A DNA stretch of 51,155 bases, taken from contig BFEA01000395.1 in NCBI GenBank assembly GCA_003427395.1, positions 1,170,063-1,221,217 on the forward strand, written 5' to 3'. Source of the stretch: Chara braunii. Taxonomy: Eukaryota > Streptophyta > Charophyceae > Charales > Characeae. Shown piece after piece: positions 22,239 to 31,642 of this stretch; positions within the stretch are counted from its first letter, which is position 1; every line of letters begins with the position of its first letter. The notes beneath the pieces are model-generated. The model did not search any database. It was not told the DNA's origin and saw nothing but the letters and a program-made list of their open reading frames with translations. The translations under genes were made by a program, and so were the position numbers.

Positions 22239-22596
22239 GAGTTTTTCAAGATCGAACGTTGTCCGACCTTTTTGTTGAATTGAGAGATTCGTGTTGGACA
22301 CTGTTCGACCCTTTTTTGTTGGATTGGGACACTTGACAAGGTTGAAGTTGCCAAAGTTTATTCAAGCCAACCCTACGACCAAAAGACTTTAATTTTTTTT
22401 AGAACCTGACGTCGTTGACGTCCGATTGAAACAGCGGGAGTCGGTGGTACGACCTGTCGTCCGCGGTGTCTAACAAGGTCGAGGAGGCACTCGATCATGA
22501 GGATGTTGAAGCTAGACTTGCTCAGACCTAAAAGGTGGTGGCCGTGCGATTCAGGGCATTAGTAGGCCAAATAGGTGGCCGCATCATGTACGTGGT

Positions 22597-22914
22597 CACG
22601 ACATGCGTGTCGTGCTGCCAGATGGTCGCCGTGTTGGCGGCAGCACGGCTGGCCAGCGGTTGGGGCTGCTGGGGTACGCAGGCATAGCCTGCGTGAGGCC
22701 ATAAGGCGATACCGTGTTGGGCTAAGCTCTTCATAAGGAAGAGTTGTTCCTATTCAAGTGTCGAATAGGAGCTCATCTAGTAGGATAGCATACTAGACTC
22801 TTGCCCAGCAGATTCCGGATCGAGCCGCGATGACATCACCACTAAGCTAACTCCTTTTGGAGCAGCCCAACCTTTTGGCGTGGTCGTTCTCGACCGTGCG
22901 ATCGATGAGATCGT
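22597..22914. repeat. Run of consecutive stem-loops
   Basis: In order: CACGACA/TGTCGTG (22,597-22,614, TGCG loop); GCCGTG/CACGGC (22,628-22,649); ACGCAGGC/GCCTGCGT (22,676-22,694, 3-nt loop); AGCTCTTC/GAAGAGTT (22,725-22,745, one G-T pair); CCTATTC/GAATAGG (22,749-22,769); TCTAGTA/TACTAGA (22,776-22,797); CTCC/GGAG around TTTT (22,851-22,862), with GCT/AGC outside; GGTCG/CGACC (22,882-22,895); CGATC/GATCG (22,899-22,913). They do not overlap and leave little unpaired sequence from 22,676 to 22,797. Confidence 0.85.
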
Positions 22915-22998
22915 GCGACTGAAAACGCCCGCGCGCAGTTCAGCAAGGCCCCTGCGCTTTCAAGGATGACACGCCTAAATCAAGAAACGAAAAAAAAA

Positions 22999-23103
22999 NN
23001 NNNNNNNNNNNNNNNNNNNNNNNNNNNNNNNNNNNNNNNNNNNNNNNNNNNNNNNNNNNNNNNNNNNNNNNNNNNNNNNNNNNNNNNNNNNNNNNNNNNN
23101 NNN
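22999..23103. other. Assembly gap (105 N)
   Basis: A run of N follows a poly-A stretch and precedes T-rich sequence. The real length of the insertion is therefore not known exactly. Homopolymer or hairpin-caused sequencing failure is likely. Confidence 1.
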
Positions 23104-23392
23104 GTTTTAGTCCCTAGTGCACCTGGCGGTCGCCCGATTTAAACGGTAACCGTTTTTTACGGCAGGTAAGTTCGTTTCGTTTTTTTTTTTTCTTTTTTTT
23201 TTTCTATATTTCATTTTAGATTTTCTTTTTTAGATTTCGTTTAGATCTTTTTCTTTTCACTTTCAAGTTCTTTTCTTTTTTTCTTGATGCATTCAGCGCC
23301 CGTTCGTTTTCATAGTAGTAGTAAAAAAAAAAAAAACGGGATCACCAAATGACGGATGTCGAAGTGACAGGGCATCTACCTGATGAGGCAGG

Positions 23393-23444
23393 TGTGCTGC
23401 CCATTTTCATAGGGCAGCAGAGGTGTGCTCCCACTTGCGAAGTG
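23393..23444. repeat. Two adjacent stem-loops right of the gap
   Basis: TGCTGCCC pairs with GGGCAGCA across the 9-nt ATTTTCATA (about 23,395-23,419), and CCACTT pairs with AAGTGG across GCG (about 23,431-23,445). Both stems are perfect. Confidence 0.8.
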
Positions 23445-23488
23445 GATCGAATCGAATGCCTGAATCTGGCTGAGGTCATGGAGATGTG

Positions 23489-23680
23489 CAGGAAATCAAG
23501 ATTGAACTGCTTTCCTTAATCTCAGGGTAAAACACATTCGGATTCAAGAGTTCGATCCTATCCTTTTTGCTAGTGGGACCTCGGCAGGAAATCAAGATTG
23601 AACTGCTTTTCTTCATCTCAGGGTAAAACACATTCAGATTCAAGAGCTCGATCCTATCCTTTTTGCTAGTGGGACCTCGG
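23489..23680 (+). repeat. 96-bp tandem duplication
   Basis: 23,489-23,584 and 23,585-23,680 are nearly identical copies starting CAGGAAATCAAGATTGAACT and ending GGGACCTCGG. Each has GAG(T/C)TCGATCC, which resembles a pol III B box or tRNA T-arm, followed by CTATCC and a TTTTT run. A diverged single copy lies at about 10,540-10,640. A local duplication inside the insertion. Confidence 0.85.
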
Positions 23681-23967
23681 CCAAAAGGTGAGTTTCACTT
23701 CGTTTTTTTTTTCTTTTTCTTCTTATTGAGTTTTTTTCTTTAGGTTTCTTTAGCCCCCCCCCCCTCCTTATTTCTGGAGGTGTTGTTCTTCGCCCGTTTG
23801 ACTGGGCAACGGCCTGCAGAATGACGCCGTGGCTGGCGCCATAGGCGCCCAGGTACGGACGCACGAGGGGGGAGAAGCCTCAGATGAGTTTGACTTTATT
23901 TTAACTCTGTGAGGGGCGACCGTTCGTTTTGAACGGCGAGTTACCCCCTACATAGAGAAACGAGGTG

Positions 23968-23969
<2 letters not shown>

Positions 23970-23998
<29 letters not shown>
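23970..23998. repeat. Poly-A run
   Basis: About 29 consecutive A on the plus strand inside the stem-loop-rich insertion, followed by a purine-rich stretch. It may be an old insertion tail or slippage product. Confidence 0.9.
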
Positions 23999-24000
<2 letters not shown>

Positions 24001-24083
24001 AGAAGAAAATAAAAGAAGGAAAGAGGGGAGGATAGGAGTTGGAAAAAAAAAAACGGTCACAAATTTGTTCGCAACCTAAGTCA

Positions 24084-24458
24084 AGATGCAGGGCAGAGAA
24101 GCATCTGGGCTTCGAAGTGACAGCAAACTGTTGATTTCAACAATCTGCTGAAAATGGCTTTATACAGCCACTTCGAAGCTGCACCTGGTCGGGGGTGGTG
24201 GCCGGGTGCGTTACCGAAGCCTAGGACTGGATGTTCCTAGTGAAACACCAAGATTCCCAGCCCTCGATCGAAGTTCAAATCGAGGGTCAGGCTCAACCCC
24301 CTTTTTTTGGTTGAGCCTCAAGTGGCTGCCCACCACTTCAGCCCAGCTATAAAAGTAGGGCTGGCCAGCAGCATCCTCACTCAGTTGAGGTGCTGCCCAC
24401 ATTCTGACTAAATGTGGAGTGGAGAGCAACATTATGCTGCCGGAATGCTGAGGGGCAG
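24084..24458. repeat. Array of about a dozen tiled stem-loops
   Basis: AGATGC/GCATCT (24,084-24,106); an 11-bp stem GCTTCGAAGTG/CACTTCGAAGC (24,109-24,179) enclosing CAGCA+TGTTG/CAACA+TGCTG and GGCT/AGCC, i.e. a three-way junction; GCACC/GGTGC (24,181-24,209); CTAGGA/TCCTAG (24,221-24,240); CCCTCGAT/ATCGAGGG (24,261-24,286); AGGCTCAACC/GGTTGAGCCT (24,289-24,318); AAGTGG/CCACTT (24,320-24,338); CAGCCC/GGGCTG (24,339-24,363); GCAGCA+CCTCA/TGAGG+TGCTGC (24,368-24,396); CCACATT/AATGTGG (24,397-24,417); AGCA/TGCT and CTGCC/GGCAG (24,425-24,458). Neighbouring hairpins abut, in places with no base between them. Random sequence would give a perfect 6-bp stem with a loop of 3-15 nt about once per 300 bp. 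Confidence 0.9.
24349..24356 (+). promoter_or_regulatory. TATA-like box presented in a hairpin loop
   Basis: TATAAAAG falls inside the 13-nt loop of the CAGCCC/GGGCTG hairpin (24,339-24,363). If the insertion is an LTR this could be its U3 promoter on the plus strand. No start site or transcript evidence can be seen. Confidence 0.3.
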
Positions 24459-24581
24459 TGAGTGAGAGGTGGAGTGGAGTGGAGGTCTGCAGTGAGAGGG
24501 GAAGGGAGAGGTTGCCATAGCCACCGTGTTGCGTAGTGCCAGTGGGAGGTGTTGTTGTTCGTGGCAGGTTTTAGGCAAGCG

Positions 24582-24735
24582 GTGCAAGGGAGACTCTGCC
24601 CGTTTTGCACGGTGGCTGCAGGTCTTCGATAAGCTGTGCAGGAGAGACTCTGCCCGTTTTACACAGCGGCAACAGTGTATTTTGGGTGGTGGCGAGAAAG
24701 CGTTGTCCGTTTTTTGCGACAGCGAGGCATTGACA
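24582..24735. repeat. Two to three repeats with the same loop but different paired arms
   Basis: GTGCAA (24,582-24,587) pairs with TTGCAC (24,605-24,610), and GCTGTG (24,633-24,638) pairs with CACAGC (24,662-24,667). Both loops contain GAGACTCTGCCCGTTTT, while the arms differ and still pair. A third, weaker copy with TTGTCCGTTTTTTG lies at about 24,690-24,725. The plus strand is open here (24,526-24,822) and reads a repeated CK/RxDSARF phrase, which I take as a by-product. Confidence 0.75.
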
Positions 24736-25139
24736 CAGGGGAAGTGTCGTCGAAGTGCGGCATGTTGTTTTGAGTTAGTGTTGGTATTATGTTGTCCGCA
24801 TAATGAGGCGGCAACACGTTGATGCTGGTGATGGTGTCACGGTGACGCTAGTGGTGATTGGTGGCGGCATTAACGGCAGTGGTGTGTGAGACTGCCCGGG
24901 TTGTCTTGACTGTGAGGAACATTTTGTGGCAAGGTGTTCGGGTATTGACGGCAATGGCGTGGTGGTGCGGTTGGTGTGACGGCGATGCTGAGAAGCCGTC
25001 AGATTATTAGGAGGTGATTATGTGTTGAGAGGGTATTGAGGCAGGCGATCGTTATAGAGAGTGGTGTGGAACACTTTGCTGACGGCTCGTTGTGATAGTT
25101 TTCTCATCTAAAGACGAGAGTTTATACGGTTTTCTTGAG

Positions 25140-25254
25140 TGAGTCATACATCAACTTCACTCGAGGTCAGTCAGTCAGTTGAATGACTCATATATCTTTT
25201 CACACCTTTGTGAACCCACACTTTGCGTGACCCTGTTGTTTTGAATGTTCAAAA
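25140..25254. repeat. Further stem-loops of the insertion
   Basis: TGAGTCAT+TCAACT (25,140-25,156) pair with AGTTGA+ATGACTCA (25,177-25,190), a 14-bp stem with a 3-nt bulge. TTCACA/TGTGAA (25,199-25,214) and TTTTGAA/TTCAAAA (25,239-25,254, 2-nt loop) follow. CTTTGCA/TGCAAAG lies at about 25,350-25,390. Confidence 0.8.
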
Positions 25255-26349
25255 GAAACGGTAGAGGAAAGTCGAGCGAGTCATGCATATGAATGGAAAG
25301 GTCTGACTTGAGTATGGGATTGTAATGATTTTCTCTTGAACTTGTTGTCTTTGCATGTTGCGCAGGTAGGTAGAAGAATGCTTGCAAAGGAGGTTGATTG
25401 CGTCTACATGGGACTCGGATGATAAAAAATATTGTCTTCTTTCTACCCTCAAGTTTGTCTACTTGTCAAAATGACTTATAAGTTGAAAAATATTAATTCA
25501 GTGTCTGTCGTAAAATGAAAACGATTGAAATGAAGCAAATAAGGTCAAAAGGATTTAGTTTTTCCGGAGATTGACATTTTCTATCCCGAACGACCTTATC
25601 TGCCTACACCTGTCCAAATGATTCTCAGTCTTTACCTTTCCTGAATTCTTTTCGTTTAAGTTACCATGGACTTAGGAGAAATGAAAAATATATGAAAGTT
25701 ATTTCCAGTGGACACATATTTTATCTCTAGGAAGCATATGGGGCGGGGGTTCGTTGCTTTAGGAGCCGACCCTACTATCGACCTAAAGTGGACCATTCTA
25801 TGGAAGGGTATTTTGCCGATTCGGTGGAGACGGCCCGACTTCGGAGATCCGAGTCTTGTGCTCGGGCGAGGAGGAGGAGTACCCTATATCACTTCCTAGA
25901 GAGAAAGGCATGCGAAAATTCAAGCAATGCACCTGATCAAGAATCATCCACAAAGCAACCTGTCGTCCAAGAAGACAGAGAAAGTATGGAGATGGGTTTG
26001 TGCATTCCTAATTTTAGGTCAGCGGTAGGGCGGAATGAATAACTTTGGCAGCGCATCTCATCAAGTTAAAACTAAGGTAGCCGATTACCTTTTCGACTGC
26101 ATCAAGGTTATTTTCGGTAAGCCAACTCCTTGTTGGCGGTCGTTTGATTGCTTCGTGGTGTTCGACCTGAGGCGGTCGGACTGTATTTTGATCTTGTGAC
26201 AATGGTTGTATTAAATGAAGATTCGATTTCTTTTGGTTACCATTACCGTTTTATCGACTAAGGTCAATTCCTTTCGATGTAACTATCTATGGTTATTACA
26301 ACTTTCTTTTGATTATGTGTTAAAGGGACTAGGATTAATGTTGGGTTTC

Positions 26350-26456
26350 ACGCTTGGTTGAGACCGTCCTAGCCGCCGACGTTTGCTCCGTACCTAGGAG
26401 ATCAGCGTCCTCTAGGAACGGACGACGTTCGGGTTCGCTTGGCGTTAACCAAGCGT
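26350..26456. repeat. 107-nt foldback hairpin
   Basis: ACGCTTGGTT (26,350-26,359) pairs with AACCAAGCGT (26,447-26,456). Inside, CCGACGT (26,376-26,382) pairs with ACGT-t-CGG (26,425-26,432), and TCCGT-a-CCTAG (26,387-26,397) pairs with CTAGG-a-ACGGA (26,412-26,422). About 27 pairs in all. Size and shape resemble a miRNA precursor, but nothing shows expression. Confidence 0.75.
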
Positions 26457-26557
26457 ATCTATACTACAGCGAACAAGCAAACGCTCTCGGTTGACCTACC
26501 TCTGCAATTGCATCTAAAAGCTTTCGCACGTGGGTTAGTAGCTCGGTAGGGATACGC

Positions 26558-26819
26558 CCCTAAGGGTGGTAACAACCCCTTAGGGAAGGAAAGTTTATGC
26601 CCCGCGGGAACCTATCCAGTCGTAGGGGACCGTGGGATGTATAGCTGGTGCACCCGGCTAGAGAGGCGAAAGGACGACACAACCGCGACCGTCTCGGCGG
26701 TTCACGAGGTTATTTGGCGTCGTCCCCGAGTTGTCTCTGTTTTTGTTTTGTTTACTCCTGCGTGACATGGTCGGAAGGGCTTCCGCGCTTTGCAAAAAAG
26801 GCGGAAGCCGATGCACTCG
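26558..26819. repeat. Stem-loops at the right end of the insertion
   Basis: CCCTAAGGG (26,558-26,566) pairs with CCCTTAGGG (26,577-26,585). AACCGC/GCGGTT lies near 26,681-26,703, and GGCTTCCGC/GCGGAAGCC over a 14-nt loop lies at about 26,778-26,810, just inside the right boundary. Confidence 0.8.
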
Positions 26820-26822
26820 ACA

Positions 26823-27470
26823 CCGTAACCTCTGAAAATGGGTGGTCTGGTGTCTAGCTCTGAAGGTTGGTGCGAGATGATGTACCGATCTCTCCTCTCG
26901 TAAAGGAGCTTGTACGATTCGCCTGTCTGTGGACCGTAGATCCGTCGGGGTGGTGTGCTCCTCTCCGGAGGCCTATCTCTGTCCCTCCAAGCCTGCTTCT
27001 GGACGTACTGATCCCTCCAGTCATCCTTACGCCTATCCCTTCTAGCGTCTCTCTGCTCATATACAGATAAGCGTTGAGTGCTCATATCTCGTCGAAAACT
27101 AGGAGGCTTTGTCCTATTCCCTATTCGTACCATCGATGCCCTCTTCCGTTCGGTTATTATCAGACCGCCCATCACCTCTGGTGCCCCATCGTCAGGTTGC
27201 TCCACACATCTCAGTGGAGTATTATGTCGGATGCGTTCCTTGAGATCTCGCAGAGCACGGTCCGGTGACGCTCGGTATACGTTAGTCAGATGGTTCATAC
27301 TCGGATGTGGGCCCATCGTATCAGACTCCATGCACTCTAACTGGCAGCCCGGACGCAATGTCGGAACTGGCAGTCCGGACCTAAAGTCAGACTCGGCAGC
27401 CCGGACCAACTTCTGACCTTGGTTTTTTATCTCCCTACTCACTAAATCAGCTTCGCACAATGGTCTCAAC
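26823..27470 (-). pseudogene. Gag, N-terminal part, 23.3-kb element
   Basis: The minus strand carries a long charged region (DRALRDLKERIRHNTPLRC..., EQRDARRDRRKDDWRDQYVQKQ) and then GESYKLLYERRDRYI and RPPIFRGYG, where the inner insertion begins. The sister element has SQPYRMAYAPGSYV and LPALFGIQ at matching places, so this is the start of the capsid domain whose remainder is at 20,972-22,198. The open frame that continues to 26,702 past 26,823 is sequence of the insertion, not gag. The real start codon is not identifiable. Confidence 0.7.
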
Positions 27471-27499
27471 TCTCGAGTATTCCTTCATTCCTGACATGA

Positions 27500-27868
27500 A
27501 GGCTAGTCCTCCATGGCTCTCACAATAACTCTCAGTCTTCCGCTCTCATCTCGGATCTCGTACTCGCCTTCTATTCTAAGGAGAACAGTATCAAAATAGA
27601 GTTTTCCTTCCTGTCCCACTACACATCAGGCGCCTCTCCTTATCTTCACTATTCCCATCTAAGGGCACGTCGCCCTTTTACAAATCGAGCTTCTGAGGAC
27701 ACGTATGTCCTCACGAGTCCACGTCCTCAAGAGCAGACGTAGATCAGTCGATGCTCTCCATCCTAACTCTCCCTGCAATCCTTCTTGAACCACCCTACTG
27801 CTGGCCATAGGAAATTTGTCTCCTCTGGCCATTAAGATCTCGGTACCATACAACAAACTCGACGACAA
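27500..27868 (-). pseudogene. Conserved upstream domain shared by both Ty3 elements
   Basis: The minus strand reads STDLRLLLRTWTREDIRVLRS and SICKRATCP. After a stop it continues RRGACCVVGQEGKLYFDTVLLRIEGEYEIRDESGRLRVIVRA. The second element has a clear homologue at 48,930-49,262 (STDLLRLLRSWTHEDL, GVEGEHEIRDDRGRF). Both lie upstream of gag. Conservation between two diverged elements shows this was once coding, probably the N-terminal part of a long Gag or a separate ORF. I do not recognise the domain. Confidence 0.6.
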
Positions 27869-30800
27869 TCCTTCAGTTCTCCTTTCTCATTACTTCGTAA
27901 GGGGAAGGAGGCTTAGGGAGCCCCTTGAAGGCCTCTATTCAGATGCCTCAAACTACATTTTTTCCTAACGAGAGCAGTCTATCCTTCTCTTCTTCCACTA
28001 CCTTTTTTGCTCTCTCCCAGCATCGTCCGTAGACAAGATCAACTCTCCTCTCTACCGGCAAGTAAATTTGTACGCCGTACACGTCAATATTGATAAATCA
28101 AACGATCATCACATAAAGGTGGATTTCCTCTCATCCACTATCCACAATTCGTACGTCTCAACCTCGTATGGAACTCTCTCTCTTCTTCCTAAGGAATTCA
28201 AGGATGTGCAGACAACTTTTAACTTCGCTTCTAGTGGTCTATTCCCGACGAGAAATATTTATTTCCTACCTTCTAACTCCTCCTCTGAGATCACTCTCTC
28301 CTCACTCATCCTCTACTAGCTCCTACATCAAGTTCTACCTAGTTTCAAACATCCTCCTATGACGATTTTTTGCTCTGACCGTCCTCGCAAAATCTATGAC
28401 CGCTTCTCATTCATTCAACTCGGGTCCTCCACCTGGGATTGGCAGCCTAGGCAGAACATCAAAGATCGAGATGTCATCACTCGTCTCTACGCGCTCCCCT
28501 AATCTTTATAATCTCTCCTTCTTTTCCCTCAGCTTCCAAGACGCTATTCTCCAACACCTCAAGTATGTGTAGAACTCCGCTCTCTCTCTCGGCAGGTATA
28601 TCCCAATGTGATGTATGCCCGGATCAAGGTAGCGTACCGTCATAACATAAAACTGATTCCTTTCCCATCCGTTGTCCGCCACCTGGTACCTAACTACTTG
28701 GTACGGGAAGATCTCTTTCCTACCAATCTTACTCATACTCCTCTCAACTCTCTCGCTCTCGTGTTCACGTAGCCCGCTCCATCTCCCGAACTTACCTCTT
28801 CTTTACACAAATTCTTCTTCGGATAGGTTCATCTCTTGTCCAACTCTCGCATATCACCTAGCATTCGAAGGCAGTTAACGCAAGGGTCGTTAGCATCCTC
28901 TCCGTGGACGCCCGCAAGATAAGGTAGAAGGCTTCAAAATCGTCGTTATCGTCGAAGTTCTCTATCCCCTCTAAGGTGTTTATCAGTTTTTTCCAATATC
29001 GGTTGTGCGCAGTGAGTGTCTTGAGACCCGATCCGTCCACGATCACTCTCGTTAAATCTTCTGCTTCTCTAGCTTCCTTCTTTAGAAACCTCTCAGTCAC
29101 ACTTGGGGTTTCATGCCATGAGCGAACGGGAACTCCTCCTTTGAACAACGTCGTGGTCAATACATACTTGATTAGGCGTCCGTCCTCAACTCCTGTCAGA
29201 GTGCAGTTCCTCGTGCTTCTCTCGGCGCTCTTCGCATGCACTCTGTCTCCTCTGTCACTCCCAATCTTGCTAGATGCTCCACTTGAATCACTACGTAGGT
29301 GACAGACCCTTCTTGCTTCCCAACTACGTGCAGGGTGTGTTTGTCGTCACTTAACTAACACGTACTCATCGTCCTTCATCATGTTGTTTCCTCCTCACTG
29401 TTATTTCCTTCTTCACCGTTCTTTCCTTCTTCTCGCTCTACAAATCTAGATGATTTTTCTTGCTCCGACTGTTGGTGGTCTCTCGTTTTCACTTTTTCAA
29501 GAAACTCAAACCTCCACCTCCTAACGAACTCTTTGTCTTCTCTAAAGATCCTTTCTCGTTCCTTCGTACTCCTTTCTATTCTACGCAACTTACCCTCGCT
29601 CTTACAAGCTGTATACGCTTGAATGCATTGCGCCAACTCCTTGACACGTTTTAACACAGGTTTTATAATTTGTTCTTTTACTCCTTTTACTCTCTCTTCT
29701 CTCATCCTTGACCTTTCATCTTCACTCAGCTCCGCAGATCTCTTTACATCCTGGCCCGTGCTTCAGTTGGCGTCACATCCTTGATGATCTCAACCCATAT
29801 AATTCTCTTTACACAGACAATTACTTCATAGATCATTCATCTCTGCGTCGTAACTTTTCTTACTGCTCCTAACCTTTGCTCTCGTATCACGTCCCTACCA
29901 AGCTCCCCACACTCACTATCCGGCAGGTCCTCATCCAAGCTCACCCTAAAAAAAACCCGCAATGTCACCTCATCTCGTGCTAAGCGTCTTGAGACCGTGC
30001 GCGCGTATGGCAACTGATGTGAGGAAAGTTGGTGTCGCTCGTCTGTAGGAAACCGACGCCTTGACACTACTTCCTGTGTGATCACTCAGTGCCTTGTCAA
30101 CATCTCTGCTCAGGTTGTCTATGCCTCCATACACCTGGTTTATCACAAATGTGGGTAAGCCCACCTCCAACCTTCTACAAGGTAGAGTTCCGGTTTAGGG
30201 GGTCCGAATACTATGCGCACTAGGGGCTGACAAACTTCCACGGGACTACCCAATCTCCGACTCACGATCGACCTTGCTAAAGTTTCATATCTCCACCATG
30301 TTCTACTAACGCCTACAAGCGTTATCCCTATCTCGAGATCTTAAGACCTATCGAATATAAGATAAGTTGGCCACGTCCCCGTATACCTAATCGGTGTCCT
30401 CTCGCTCTCGTCTAAGCTCACAGGGAGAGGAATATAAAATCCTAGTGCAGTCTCCCTGGGCCTTATCAACCTTTTTTCCGTGTAGGAGTCAGAGTCGCAT
30501 TGCAACAGGTACGCCAACCACGCGCTTGAGTCGCTCCTTATTTCCCTATCCGACTCACGTACAATCGTTATGCCTTGCCTCGAGCACCTAGGTCCTGAAA
30601 CCAACCACTATCCTCGGAAAGTGGATCGATCCGGTCGGAGCGTCGTCCACCTCGTCCACCACCTCTACCTCGTCATCCTCTGAATCGGAATCCTCCTCAT
30701 CGGTGTCAACCTAGACAGGCTTTCATGTCTCCTCATCGACGTCGTCGTCGTCCGCCTCCGTCTCTGGAGCGTACCCCGGTGCCCCTATGCTCTCGCAGTA

Positions 30801-31642
30801 CCTCACAATCTGATGTGGAGATATAAGAGCGTCGCTCCACCAGGCGTTTCAATCGTCTACAAAGAGTCGTCTCAGCAAAGCAATGTATTATGTTCAGGCT
30901 CTGAGTTTTTTGTCCAAGAGGTCCCACACGTACGATGGCGGGGGGTGCCTCCACTGTGAAGATGCCGCTCTCGACCAATCCCTGTGCAGCGTGGGGGCTA
31001 TAGACCTTAGCAACTCTATAAGTTGGAGTTTGTCACCGCCCCAATGCAGGCCTCCTGTCAAGAGAGAGTAGTAGATTAGTATGTGTCAAGGTCGTTACGA
31101 GAGAAACAACTAAGCTCTTGTAGCGTCAAGTAGGACTCGACCAGACCTCCTACTCCCCAGAACAACTCGCCTACTACGAACGTGGGCACAGTGGTTCTCA
31201 ATCGCCTGTTTGAGTAAGGGAAGAACCCTGGTTCGGCAATATGGAGTTCTTCCGAGACCTCCCTAGCATGGAACTTGCTAAGTCACCGTCGCACGTCTTG
31301 TTCCTCTTCCTGCCGGAAAAAGTCTAACTCCTTTTCGAGATACCGCTTCGCCCAATCTATAAGCCTGCATGATCTTCAAATGACAAGAGACAATGCGATC
31401 CTCTTTGTGGCCTCGAGACTCAAGAAAAATAATTCCTTTACTTCACACCAACCAGCCCCTAGTATGAGTCTTCCCCTGTTGTCTCTAATTTCGTTCAGCT
31501 TCCGAAACATCCATAACCAAGCCCCTGGCCACAAAAGTATCGATCGCCACCCAAAGCAGTGATCGTCCTCGTGGACCGGACGAGAAGGCAAGGTAAACCC
31601 AGTAGTTCCCCTTCCATTAGCTCTGGGGGTTCGCATGGCCAC
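27869..31642 (-). pseudogene. Broken upstream ORFs between leader and gag, function unknown
   Basis: A chain of minus-strand frames: 31,376-31,642; 30,733-30,978; 30,341-30,604; 29,970-30,170 and 29,837-30,085; 29,379-29,705 (Lys/Glu-rich, coiled-coil-like, ERSTKERERIFREDKEFVRRWRFEF); 28,858-29,241; 28,506-28,736. The 29.4-29.7 kb frame resembles in composition the second element's ERSVERLVVIYREERENIIGWRNDL (48,333-48,647). None matches a family I know. Their shared strand, position after the primer site and steady frame-by-frame coverage suggest one or more decayed proteins added upstream of gag, which is not standard for Ty3/gypsy. Some may be chance frames. Confidence 0.4.

Larger units (their letters stand above)
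22204..26822. mobile_element. 4.6-kb non-coding TG...CA insertion in gag, built of stem-loops
   Basis: Starts TGTCGGG (22,204) and ends CTCGACA (26,822), with CCGT directly before (22,200-22,203) and after (26,823-26,826). Leaving it and one CCGT out, the gag reading frame of the host element continues unbroken across the join, so both ends are fixed by independent evidence. TG...CA ends and a 4-bp duplication point to integrase-mediated insertion, i.e. a large solo LTR or a non-autonomous LTR element. Yet I find no second LTR, no primer site and no coding frame. It contains an assembly gap (22,999-23,103). Most of the sequence folds into short, mostly perfect, non-overlapping hairpins. A TATAAAAG box lies at 24,349-24,356. 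Orientation cannot be decided. Confidence 0.8.

Noticed and set aside
22800-22860. tRNA or SINE head on the minus strand (TTAGCTTAGTGGT and GGCTCGATCC)
   Set aside because: A and B boxes are only about 12 bases apart, with no anticodon arm, and the bases are already explained by local hairpins.
24526-24822. Plus-strand ORF with repeated DSARF phrase
   Set aside because: It follows the repeated hairpin loop; no other coding signal and the third copy is out of pattern.
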